64,000 nt of DNA from contig NZ_CP041764.1 in the NCBI RefSeq assembly GCF_009817885.1, forward strand, positions 4,650,001 to 4,714,000, given 5' to 3'. The stretch is from Serratia rhizosphaerae (GTDB lineage Bacteria; Pseudomonadota; Gammaproteobacteria; Enterobacterales; Enterobacteriaceae). The number at the start of each line of letters is the position of its first letter. Position 1 is the first letter of the stretch. Below the pieces are notes generated by a model that saw nothing but the letters and a program-made list of their open reading frames with translations, was not told where the DNA came from and did no database searches. The position numbers and the translations under genes are program-made. Positions 37,361 to 45,839 of the stretch are shown here, piece after piece.

Positions 37361-38045
37361 TACTTTTCCGGCGGATGAAATATGCGCCATAGCGATTCCT
37401 TATCATTCAAGCGCCGCATCATAAAAACTATTCTTCCGTTATTATTGCTGCGTCTTTCTGTTATTAATCTTACAGCCGCTTACGGTAAGCATCATTTCTG
37501 TGAACTCCGTCATCATTAATAACCTGCTCGTGTTAGTTTAAATTTATGAGCCATATCACGAAAAATAACTTTGGCTTATTGCCCTATGCGGCGGCACTGG
37601 CCGACGGTGTCCCGGATGTGCGGGGGATTTTGCCCGAAACCCACTCGACACCTCATTGTAATCAAACACCTATGATAATCCCCGACGTTAACGGTGTTCC
37701 TGTGGAACACGTATTGACCAGCGGATTATGCCATTTCTTCAGACAATCATTCCGCCATCTGCGGGCGTGTCCAGCATTCTGTTTGGCTCGCGGCATACCG
37801 TTTCACCGGCGGCATAATAAATAAAAACAATGTGGTCATATTTATTTCCTTGGTGCCTGTTGCGCGGCGTTGATTTAGCGTCTATTGCAATAACAACAGA
37901 AAAAAACCAATAATTACGACGCTGAAACAGAAATTATTTATTCACGCTTTCTCTTATCTTCAAAGCATCCCATGTGCTTTTCCCCGGTATCTGTACGGGG
38001 GAGCAGACTAAGCGCCGCGTCTATTCGGCGCTAAGGAGAACGCAG
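37361..38045. other. Long leader region of the ectoine cluster
   Basis: About 690 bases without a supported gene. A 92-codon frame at 37546-37824 lacks a ribosome-binding site and family resemblance and is not called. The right part is AT-rich and should contain the promoter and operator of the doe/eut operon. Confidence 0.45.
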
Positions 38046-39533
38046 ATGAAGTTAGAGGATCCCCGTCTGTTTCGTCATTTCGCCTGGATTAACGGCGAGT
38101 GGTGCCACAGTGAGTCCGGCGCTGAATGGCCGGTGTATAACCCGGCCGATGACAGCCTGCTGGGGCATATCCCGCTGCTGGAGCCGGCGCAGATCGAACG
38201 GGCAGTGGATGCCGCCGAACAGGCCTTCAGCCGCTGGCGTCAGGTGCGTACCGACCGGCGCGCGGCATTGCTGATGGCCTGGTATCAACAGTTGCTGGCG
38301 CACCGCGACGATCTGGCCACCCTGCTGGTGAATGAACAGGGCAAACCGCGCCGCGAGGCCGAAGGCGAAGTGGAGTACGCCGCCAGTTTTATCCGCTGGT
38401 TTGCCGAAGAGGCGGTGCGGATCAACGGTGAAACGCTCGCCGTACAAATCGACGGCACCCTGCCCGGCACGCTGAAACAGCCGGTGGGCGTCTGCGCATT
38501 AATTACTCCCTGGAACTTTCCGCTGGCGATGATCACCCGCAAAGCGGCCGCGGCGCTGGCCGCCGGCTGCAGCGTGCTGGTCAAACCCGCCAATGAAACG
38601 CCCTTTTCCGCGCTGGCGCTGGCCGAGCTGGCGGAACGCGCCGGGCTGCCGAACGGCGTATTTAACGTTATTACCGGCGATCCGCCGGCGGTCTGCGCCC
38701 AGCTGTGTGAAGAACCGCGCGTGCGCGCCCTGTCGTTTACCGGCTCCACCCGGGTGGGCAAGCTGTTGCTGGCCCAGTGCGCCGGCAGCGTGAAGCGCGT
38801 GTCGCTGGAACTGGGCGGCAACGCGCCGTTCGTGGTGGCGCCGGACGTGGATATCGATGAGGCGGCGACGGCGGCCATCGCCGCCCGCTTCCAGACCAGC
38901 GGTCAGGACTGCCTGGCCGCCAACCGCATTATGGTGCATCAGCAGATCCACGATGCGTTTATTGAGGCGTTTGCCGCGCGGCTGCGCGAACTGAAAGTCG
39001 GCCCCGGCGACAGCCCGGACAGCGATATCGGCCCGCTGATCCACCGTGAGGCGGTCGAGAAGGCGCAGGCCCTGGTGGATGACGCCCTGTCCCGCGGCGC
39101 GCGCCTGATCCACGGCGATCAGCGTCAGGCGCCGGGCGCCAACTACTTTATGCCCACCCTGTTGGCCGGCGTCACGCCGGCGATGCGGGTCTGGCAGGAA
39201 GAGAGCTTTGCCCCTATCGCCACCGTCGCCGCCTGGCAGCAGGATGATGAGGCGATCGCTCAGGCCAACGCCACCGAATACGGGCTGGCGGCCTACCTCT
39301 GGACCCGCGATCAGCGCCGGGTCTGGCGCTACATCCGCGAGCTGGAGTACGGCATGGTGGCGGTGAACAGCGTCAAAATGACCGGCCCTACCGTGCCCTT
39401 CGGCGGCGTCAAACAGTCCGGTCTGGGGCGCGAAGGCGGCCGCACCGGCATCGATGAATATCTCACCACCCGCTACTTCTGCCTTGGCGGTTTGTCAGGC
39501 GAACCCACTCTGCCCTCAGTAACAGGAGAATGA
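38046..39533 (+). CDS. doeC: Aspartate-semialdehyde dehydrogenase of ectoine catabolism
   Basis: NAD(P)-dependent aldehyde dehydrogenase of 495 residues, GabD-like in sequence. Catalytic E in VSLELGGNAPFVV, catalytic C in TSGQDCLAANR, cofactor loop FTGSTRVGK. On its own it would be called succinate-semialdehyde dehydrogenase. Its place at the head of doeD-eutBC-doeAB argues for DoeC, which oxidises aspartate semialdehyde to aspartate. AAGGAG lies 7 bases before ATG 38046. It is separated from doeD by 2 bases. Confidence 0.82.
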   Translation: MKLEDPRLFRHFAWINGEWCHSESGAEWPVYNPADDSLLGHIPLLEPAQIERAVDAAEQAFSRWRQVRTDRRAALLMAWYQQLLAHRDDLATLLVNEQGKPRREAEGEVEYAASFIRWFAEEAVRINGETLAVQIDGTLPGTLKQPVGVCALITPWNFPLAMITRKAAAALAAGCSVLVKPANETPFSALALAELAERAGLPNGVFNVITGDPPAVCAQLCEEPRVRALSFTGSTRVGKLLLAQCAGSVKRVSLELGGNAPFVVAPDVDIDEAATAAIAARFQTSGQDCLAANRIMVHQQIHDAFIEAFAARLRELKVGPGDSPDSDIGPLIHREAVEKAQALVDDALSRGARLIHGDQRQAPGANYFMPTLLAGVTPAMRVWQEESFAPIATVAAWQQDDEAIAQANATEYGLAAYLWTRDQRRVWRYIRELEYGMVAVNSVKMTGPTVPFGGVKQSGLGREGGRTGIDEYLTTRYFCLGGLSGEPTLPSVTGE

Positions 39534-39535
39534 TC

Positions 39536-40939
39536 ATGGAACAGCGCAACGACTTGATTTCCCGCGACCGTCAGGTGACGTTTCACGCCTCCACCCATCT
39601 GCGCGACTATGCGCACGGCGAACTGCCTGGCCGGGTGATGACCGGCGGCAGCGGTATTATGGTGCACGATGCCGACGGTAATCAGTTTATCGACGGTTTT
39701 GCCGGCCTGTACTGCGTCAATATCGGCTACGGCCGTGAAGAGATGGCCGAAGCCATCTATCGTCAGGCCAAAGAGCTGGCCTACTACCACACCTATGTCG
39801 GCCATACCAACGAGCCTCTGGTGGCGCTGTCGGAAAAGATCATCGCCAAAGCCGGGATGAACATGTCCAAAGTCTATTACGGCATGTCCGGCTCCGACGC
39901 CAACGAAACCCAGATCAAACTGGTGCGTTACTACAACAACATTCTCGGCCGGCCGCAGAAGAAGAAAATCATCTCACGCCTGCGCGGCTACCACGGTTCC
40001 AGCATCGCCGCCGGATCCCTGACCGGGCTGGCGTCGTTCCACGACCATTTCGACCTGCCGATTGACGGCATATTGCACACCGCCGCCCCCTACTACTACC
40101 AACGGGCGCCGGAGCTGGCGGGCGTCAGCGAACTGGCGTTCTCACAGCACTGCGCCGAGCGGCTGGAGGCAATGATCCTGGCGGCAGGGCCGGACAGCGT
40201 GGCGGCGTTCATCGGCGAACCGGTACTGGGCACCGGCGGTATCGTGCCGCCGCCGGAGGGCTACTGGCCGGCGATACAGGCGGTGCTGGATAAGTACGAC
40301 GTCCTGCTGATTGCCGATGAAGTGGTCTGCGGCTTCGGCCGTACCGGCAGTGAGTTCGGCTCTCATACCTACGGCATGCGTCCGGATCTGATCACCATCG
40401 CCAAGGGGCTGACCAGCGCCTATCAGCCGCTGTCCGGCGTGATCGTCGGCGACAAGGTGTGGCGCGTGCTGGAGCAAGGCACCGGCGAATACGGCCCGAT
40501 CGGCCACGGCTGGACCTACTCCGGTCACCCGCTGGGGGCGGCGGCGGCGCTGGCGAATCTGCAGATTATCGAGCGGGAAAACCTGGTGCAGAACGCCGCC
40601 GACACCGGTGCGTACTTCCAGCAGCGCCTGCACGACAGTTTTGCCGATCATCCGCTGGTCGGTGAGGTGCGCGGCGTCGGGCTGATGGCGGCAATTGAAT
40701 TCTCCGGCGACAAAACCCGCTGCCGGCCGTTCGATCCGGCGCTGAAAGTGGGGCCGCGCGTGTCGGCGGCGGCGCTGGACAACGGACTGATCGCCCGCGC
40801 CATGCCGCAGGGGGATATCCTCGGCTTTGCGCCGCCGCTGGTAATCAACCGCGCCGAGGTGGATGAACTGGTCGACCGCGCCCTGCGGGCGGTGAACCGC
40901 GTGGCCGACGAGCTTGGCTCCGCCGGCCAGCTACGCTGA
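39536..40939 (+). CDS. doeD: Diaminobutyrate transaminase of ectoine catabolism
   Basis: Class III omega-aminotransferase of 467 residues: YHGSSIAAGSLTG, DEVVCGFGRTG for the PLP ring, and K in LITIAKGLTSAYQPLSG. In context it takes the amino group from L-2,4-diaminobutyrate to give aspartate semialdehyde, the substrate of DoeC. ATG 39536 is chosen since AGGAG is well placed before it. The sequence is clearly different from the dat product 6 kb upstream, so the two paralogues are not duplicates of recent date. Confidence 0.85.
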   Translation: MEQRNDLISRDRQVTFHASTHLRDYAHGELPGRVMTGGSGIMVHDADGNQFIDGFAGLYCVNIGYGREEMAEAIYRQAKELAYYHTYVGHTNEPLVALSEKIIAKAGMNMSKVYYGMSGSDANETQIKLVRYYNNILGRPQKKKIISRLRGYHGSSIAAGSLTGLASFHDHFDLPIDGILHTAAPYYYQRAPELAGVSELAFSQHCAERLEAMILAAGPDSVAAFIGEPVLGTGGIVPPPEGYWPAIQAVLDKYDVLLIADEVVCGFGRTGSEFGSHTYGMRPDLITIAKGLTSAYQPLSGVIVGDKVWRVLEQGTGEYGPIGHGWTYSGHPLGAAAALANLQIIERENLVQNAADTGAYFQQRLHDSFADHPLVGEVRGVGLMAAIEFSGDKTRCRPFDPALKVGPRVSAAALDNGLIARAMPQGDILGFAPPLVINRAEVDELVDRALRAVNRVADELGSAGQLR

Positions 40940-40953
40940 CAGAAGGAGCAACG

Positions 40954-41967
40954 ATGAATCCTGAACTTCCCGGCGGCGTTACGCTGGCTGATGTCTGGCA
41001 GGCGCGCCGGCGCATCCGCGCTCAGGCGGATAACACGCCGCTGCGCTATTCGCCGTACCTGTCGCAGCGCTATGACGCCAAGGTCTGGCTCAAGCTGGAA
41101 AATCTGCAGCCTAGCGGCGCGTTTAAACTGCGCGGCGCCAGCAACATGATCGCCGCCCTGCTGGAGCAATACGGGCCGCAGCGGCTGCAGGCCGGCGTGA
41201 TTACCGCCTCCACCGGCAACCACGGCCGGGCGGTGGCCTGGGCCGCCCGGGAACTGGGCATTCCGGCCACCGTCTGCCTCTCCTCGCTGGTGCCGGCCAA
41301 TAAGGTGGCGGCCATTGAGGCATTGGGCGCCGAGGTCTGCCGCTGCGGCGACAGCCAGGATGAGGCGTTTGAGACGGTGGATGAACGGGTGACGAGCCGC
41401 GGCCAGGTGGCGATTCCGCCCTTCGACCACCCGCTGATTATCGCCGGTCAGAGCACGCTGGCGCTGGAGATCCTCGAGGCGCGGCCGCAGCTCGATATGG
41501 TGTTCGCGGGCCTGTCCGGCGGCGGGCTGCTGGGCGGCATCGGTCTGGTGATGAAGCAGCTGAGTCCGCGCACCGAGGTGGTCGGCGTCAGCCTCAGCGA
41601 CGGGGCCGCCATGTGGCGCAGCCTGCAGGCGGGGAAACCGGTCAGCGTGCCGGAGACGCCAAGCCTGGCCGACTCGCTGGGCGGCGGTATCGGACTTGAT
41701 AACCGCCACACCCTGGCGCTGGTACGCGCGACGATGGACAGCCACTATCAGGTGCCGGAGGCGGCCATCGCCCGGGCGATGGTCACCCTGCTGGAGCAGG
41801 AGAAGATGTTGCTGGAAGGGGCCGCGGCCGTCGGGCTGGCGGCGATAGAACACCACCGGATCCCGATCGCAGGCAAGGAGGTGGCGTTGGTGCTGAGCGG
41901 CAACAACGTCGCGCTGGAAACCTTCGACCGGGCCAGACAGGAGCAGGCACAGGATGCAGATCTATAA
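40954..41967 (+). CDS. eutB: Hydroxyectoine-utilisation dehydratase EutB
   Basis: PLP fold-type II enzyme (threonine-dehydratase-like), 337 residues, with the PLP lysine in QPSGAFKLRGASN and the phosphate loop SGGGLLGGIG. Known EutB proteins are required for use of 5-hydroxyectoine, presumably removing the hydroxyl group. GGAG lies 9 bases before ATG. It overlaps eutC by 14 bases. Confidence 0.85.
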   Translation: MNPELPGGVTLADVWQARRRIRAQADNTPLRYSPYLSQRYDAKVWLKLENLQPSGAFKLRGASNMIAALLEQYGPQRLQAGVITASTGNHGRAVAWAARELGIPATVCLSSLVPANKVAAIEALGAEVCRCGDSQDEAFETVDERVTSRGQVAIPPFDHPLIIAGQSTLALEILEARPQLDMVFAGLSGGGLLGGIGLVMKQLSPRTEVVGVSLSDGAAMWRSLQAGKPVSVPETPSLADSLGGGIGLDNRHTLALVRATMDSHYQVPEAAIARAMVTLLEQEKMLLEGAAAVGLAAIEHHRIPIAGKEVALVLSGNNVALETFDRARQEQAQDADL

Positions 41968-42913
41968 CCGACAGCAGATTAGCGCCGCGGTGCGGCTGGA
42001 TGCCGCCGCGCTGGCGGCGGTTGAGGCAGGATTCCGCGCCCTCGGCACGGACAACGTGGTGCAGCCGCCGATCCTTTCGATGGCGCTGCCGGAGGTCAAC
42101 GGCGAAGTGGACGTCAAAACCGCCTGGATCCGCGGCAGCGACAGTTTCGCCATCAAAATCAGCCCCGGATTTTTTGATAATCCCCGGCGCGGGTTGCCCA
42201 GCCTTAACGGGCTGATGGTGGTGCTGAGCGCCGAAACCGGCGTCCCACGGGCGCTGCTGCTGGATGAGGGCTACCTCACCGCCGTGCGTACCGCGCTGGC
42301 CGGGCTGCTGGCGGCCAAATATCTTGCCCGGCCGGAGAGCCGGCGCATCACGCTGATTGGCGCCGGCGAACAGGCGCGGCTGCAGCTGGCCGCCCTGCGT
42401 CTGCTGTTTCCGGTCGAACAGGTATCAATCTGGGCGCGGCGCACGGAGGCGGCGCAGCGGTTGGCCCGGGAACTGTCGGATGCCGGGCTACAGGCGACGG
42501 GATACCCGGAGAGCGGAGCCGCCTGCGCCGGGGCGGACATTATCGTCACCACCACGCCGTCCCGTGAGCCGCTGCTGTTTGCCGAGCACCTGCCTCCCGG
42601 CGTACACGTCACCGCCATGGGATCCGACAGCCCGGACAAGCGGGAGATTGATATCAGCGCCCTGCTGCATGCCGACCGCGTCGTCTGCGATCTGCGCAGC
42701 CAGAGCGAGCACAACGGCGAGCTGAAAGCGTTTAACGGGCAGACGCCGCCCTTCACGGTATACGAACTGGGCGCATTAGTTGCCGGCGGCACGCCGCTGC
42801 GCCTTACGCCGCAAGACATCACCCTGTGCTGCCTGAGCGGCACCGGGGTGCAGGACAGCGCCATCGCAGCCTTTGCGCTGGCGCAGTTGGAGCAGTTAGA
42901 GCAGTCGCAGTAA
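41954..42913 (+). CDS. eutC: Ectoine-utilisation protein EutC (ornithine cyclodeaminase family)
   Basis: NAD-binding OCD/mu-crystallin-fold protein of 319 residues: PRALLLDEGYLTAVRTALAG, LIGAGEQARLQL, MGSDSPDKREID. The EutB-EutC pair is a constant part of hydroxyectoine catabolic operons, where EutC is thought to act with EutB on the hydroxylated intermediate. Start ATG lies inside the eutB end, showing coupling. Confidence 0.85.
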   Translation: MQIYNRQQISAAVRLDAAALAAVEAGFRALGTDNVVQPPILSMALPEVNGEVDVKTAWIRGSDSFAIKISPGFFDNPRRGLPSLNGLMVVLSAETGVPRALLLDEGYLTAVRTALAGLLAAKYLARPESRRITLIGAGEQARLQLAALRLLFPVEQVSIWARRTEAAQRLARELSDAGLQATGYPESGAACAGADIIVTTTPSREPLLFAEHLPPGVHVTAMGSDSPDKREIDISALLHADRVVCDLRSQSEHNGELKAFNGQTPPFTVYELGALVAGGTPLRLTPQDITLCCLSGTGVQDSAIAAFALAQLEQLEQSQ

Positions 42914-42997
42914 CCCCGCGCCCTGGGTACAGGGTAAACAGGCCGGCGTTTCCCCGCCGGTCAGGGCTTCCACGCTTGCGATGAGTGATAAAACAGC

Positions 42998-44197
42998 ATG
43001 TTGACGAAAACTTTGCCCTTCACACGCGAAGAGTACGACCAGCGGATCGCCAAAACCCGCGCCGCCATGGCGCAGCAAGGCATCGATCTGTTGGTGGTCA
43101 GCGACCCTTCCAATATGGCCTGGCTGACCGGTTACGACGGTTGGTCTTTTTACGTGCATCAGTGCGTGCTGCTGGGGTTGGAGGATGAACCGGTGTGGTT
43201 CGGCCGCCAGCAGGACAGCAACGGCGCGCTGCGCACCTGCTGGATGGCCGACGAGCGGATTATCGGTTACCCGGAGCGGCTGGTGCAGAATCCGGACGAA
43301 CATCCGATGCGCACCCTGGCTCAGGAAGTGCTGCCGCTGTTCGGCTGGAGTCAGGCGCGCATCGGCGTGGAAATGGATAACTACTACTTCTCCGCCCTGG
43401 CCTTTCTGAACCTGCAGCTGAACTGCCCGCAGCAGGAATTTATCGACGCCACCGCCTTGGTGAACTGGTGCCGGGCGGTCAAGTCGCCGCGCGAGCTGGC
43501 GTATATGCGTATCGCCGCGCGCATCGTCGGCAGGATGCATGAGCGCATTTACCAGATGGTGGAGCCGGGTCTGCCGAAAAACATGTTGGTGGCGGAGATC
43601 CAGCGCTGCGCCATCGAAGGCTGGGTGGACGACGACGGCGTGCGTTTCGGCGGCGATTATGCCGCGATAGTGCCGCTGTTGCCGGGCGGTGCCGACGCGG
43701 CCGCGCCGCATCTCACCTGGGACGACCGGCCGTTCCGCCGCGGGGAAGGCACCTTCTTTGAGATCGCCGGCTGCTACCGTCACTACCACGCGCCGCTGTC
43801 GCGCACCATTTTCCTCGGCGACGTGCCGGATCACTTCCGGCGCGGTGAAGAGGCGCTGCTGTCCGGCATTGAGCTGGGGCTGGCCGCCGCCCGTCCGGGC
43901 AACACCTGCGGCGATGTCGCCCGGGCGCTGGAAAGCGCCATGCGCCGCGCCGGCATCGATCGCGGCGGCGCACGCTGCGGCTACCCCATCGGCATCAGCT
44001 ACCCGCCGGACTGGGGCGAACGCACCATGAGCCTGCGCGCCAGCGACGAAACGCCGCTGCAGCCGGGCATGACTTTCCACTTTATGCCCGGTCTGTGGAT
44101 GGATGACTGGGGGCTGGAGATCACCGAAAGCATCGTTATCACCGCACAGGGCGCCGACGTCCTGTGCGACTACCCACGACGTCTGTTCGTCAAATAA
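42998..44197 (+). CDS. doeA: Ectoine hydrolase DoeA
   Basis: Peptidase-M24-like (creatinase/prolidase fold) protein of 399 residues, the length of DoeA. An N-terminal creatinase domain (LPFTREEYDQRIAKTRAAMAQQGIDLLVVSDPSNMAWLTGYDGWSF) precedes the pita-bread domain. It opens the ectoine ring to N-acetyl-diaminobutyrate. It follows eutC after 84 bases and precedes doeB by 12. Confidence 0.9.
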   Translation: MLTKTLPFTREEYDQRIAKTRAAMAQQGIDLLVVSDPSNMAWLTGYDGWSFYVHQCVLLGLEDEPVWFGRQQDSNGALRTCWMADERIIGYPERLVQNPDEHPMRTLAQEVLPLFGWSQARIGVEMDNYYFSALAFLNLQLNCPQQEFIDATALVNWCRAVKSPRELAYMRIAARIVGRMHERIYQMVEPGLPKNMLVAEIQRCAIEGWVDDDGVRFGGDYAAIVPLLPGGADAAAPHLTWDDRPFRRGEGTFFEIAGCYRHYHAPLSRTIFLGDVPDHFRRGEEALLSGIELGLAAARPGNTCGDVARALESAMRRAGIDRGGARCGYPIGISYPPDWGERTMSLRASDETPLQPGMTFHFMPGLWMDDWGLEITESIVITAQGADVLCDYPRRLFVK

Positions 44198-44209
44198 GGA
44201 GCCAACAGC

Positions 44210-45223
44210 ATGAGTCATGAAAAGCCCAGCCCCGTGTATGCCGGGGTGGATTTCGGCCAGCCCGGCGTGCAGCACGGCTTCCTGAAGCTGCCCTGGTCCC
44301 ACGACAACTCCGCCTGGGGCGCGGTGATGATCCCGGTGACGGTGATCAACGGCGCGCCGGGGCCGACGGCGCTGCTGACCGCCGGCAACCACGGCGATGA
44401 GTATGAGGGCATTATCGCCCTGCTGAAACTGGCCAACACGCTGCAGGCCGACGAGGTTCAAGGGCGGGTAATCATCATTCCGATGATGAACGCGCCGGCG
44501 GTACAGGCCGGTAAGCGCACCTCTCCCATCGACGGCGGCAATCTCAACCGCAGCTTTCCCGGCGCGCCGGACGGCAGCGTCACCGCGCAGATTGCCGACT
44601 ATTTTACCCGGGTGCTGGTGCCGATGTGCGACGTGGCGCTGGATCTGCACTCCGGCGGCCGCACGCTGGAAATCATGCCCTTCGCCGCGCTGCACGCGCT
44701 GGATGACGAGCGTCAGCAGGCCGATAACCTGGCCGCCGCGCAGGCCTTCGGCGCGCCGCTGACCGTGATGATGTATGAGCTGGACGCCAGCCAGCTGTAC
44801 GACACGGTGGTGGAGAGCCAGGGTAAGGGATTTGTCACCACCGAGCTGGGCGGCGGCGGCACCACCACGCCGCAGCGCCAGCAGTTGGCGGAACGCGGCG
44901 TGCGCAACTTTCTGGCCCATCACGGCGTGCTGGCGGAGACGCCGCAGCCCTGGGAGGGAGAAACGCAGCTGCTTGATATGCCGGATGCATCCTGCTATGT
45001 ACAAAGCGAGCACTGCGGCATTCTGGAATTTCTCTGCCCACTGGGCCAGCGCGTAAACGCGGGTGAACTGCTGGCCCGCGTTTATGACCCTTCCCGCAGC
45101 GGCCAGCCGCCGGTGGAGTACCGGGCGTTGCGCGACGGCATTGTGCTGGCGCGGCGCTTTCCGGCACAGGTTGCGATGGGGGACACGCTGGCCGTTATTG
45201 CCCGGGAGATCGTATCGCCATAG
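44210..45223 (+). CDS. doeB: N-alpha-acetyl-L-2,4-diaminobutyrate deacetylase DoeB
   Basis: Zinc deacylase of the AstE/AspA family, 337 residues. Metal site NHGDEYEGI and ALDLHSGGRTLEI, with a catalytic E in TTELGGGG. It removes acetate from N-acetyl-diaminobutyrate to free 2,4-diaminobutyrate, the DoeD substrate. It is cotranscribed with doeA (AAGGAG 9 bases before ATG). Confidence 0.9.
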   Translation: MSHEKPSPVYAGVDFGQPGVQHGFLKLPWSHDNSAWGAVMIPVTVINGAPGPTALLTAGNHGDEYEGIIALLKLANTLQADEVQGRVIIIPMMNAPAVQAGKRTSPIDGGNLNRSFPGAPDGSVTAQIADYFTRVLVPMCDVALDLHSGGRTLEIMPFAALHALDDERQQADNLAAAQAFGAPLTVMMYELDASQLYDTVVESQGKGFVTTELGGGGTTTPQRQQLAERGVRNFLAHHGVLAETPQPWEGETQLLDMPDASCYVQSEHCGILEFLCPLGQRVNAGELLARVYDPSRSGQPPVEYRALRDGIVLARRFPAQVAMGDTLAVIAREIVSP

Positions 45224-45272
45224 CGATTAACGGCCCCGGCGCGCCGGTCGCCATTAAGGATGTAATTACCGT

Positions 45273-45758
45273 ATGAAACTCGATCGCTATGACCTGAAGA
45301 TCCTCGACATTCTGAGTAAAGACGGCCGCATTACCAAGTCGCGGCTGGCGGAGTCGATAAACCTGTCCGTCAGCCCCTGCTGGGAGCGGGTAAAACGCCT
45401 GGAGCAGGCCGGACTGATCGAAGGATATTACGCCAGGCTCAACGCCCGGGTGCTGATGAAGCGCCTGCCGATTTGGGTATCGATCGAGCTTAAACAACAT
45501 AACGCAGAGAGCTTTGCCCGTTTTGAAAAACGCGTGCTCAATACGCCAGAACTGACCGAATGTGTGGCAGTGGGCGGCGGCGTGGATTACTGGGCCAAAT
45601 TCGAAACGCTGTCTATCGACGAGTATCAACGTCTGATTGACAGCTGGCTGGATTCCGACCTGGGCATCGAACGCTATTTTACCTATATCGTCACCAAAAA
45701 CGTAAAGTCCGTCGCGGCGCTGCAAAGCCTGCGCCGTGAAGGCGACATAGAGGTATAA
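45273..45758 (+). CDS. doeX: Lrp/AsnC-family regulator DoeX
   Basis: 161-residue Lrp/AsnC protein: an HTH (LDRYDLKILDILSKDGRITKSRLAESINLSVSPCWERVKRLEQAGLI) and a RAM effector domain. In Halomonas the equivalent DoeX binds the doe promoter and responds to diaminobutyrate-type intermediates. Its place after doeB supports the same role. The other usual regulator, the MocR-type EnuR, is absent here. Confidence 0.85.
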   Translation: MKLDRYDLKILDILSKDGRITKSRLAESINLSVSPCWERVKRLEQAGLIEGYYARLNARVLMKRLPIWVSIELKQHNAESFARFEKRVLNTPELTECVAVGGGVDYWAKFETLSIDEYQRLIDSWLDSDLGIERYFTYIVTKNVKSVAALQSLRREGDIEV

Positions 45759-45839
45759 ACGCAGGGAATTATGGGTAATGCCGTGGGCGGCGCTTCGTTC
45801 CCGCCGCCCCGCTCTCCAGATTAATCATGGAGAAAAATA

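Noticed and set aside
37546..37824. A 92-codon plus-strand frame before doeC
   Set aside because: No ribosome-binding site, no family resemblance, and it covers a probable promoter region.
32801..40939. dat and doeD as recent duplicates
   Set aside because: Both are class III aminotransferases, but they differ throughout, in length of insertions and in the PLP lysine context, so they are separate lineages.
42896..45013. A 705-codon open frame on the minus strand across doeA-doeB
   Set aside because: It is the antisense of two well-recognised genes in high-GC DNA, has a low-complexity His/Arg/Gln-rich product and no ribosome-binding site.
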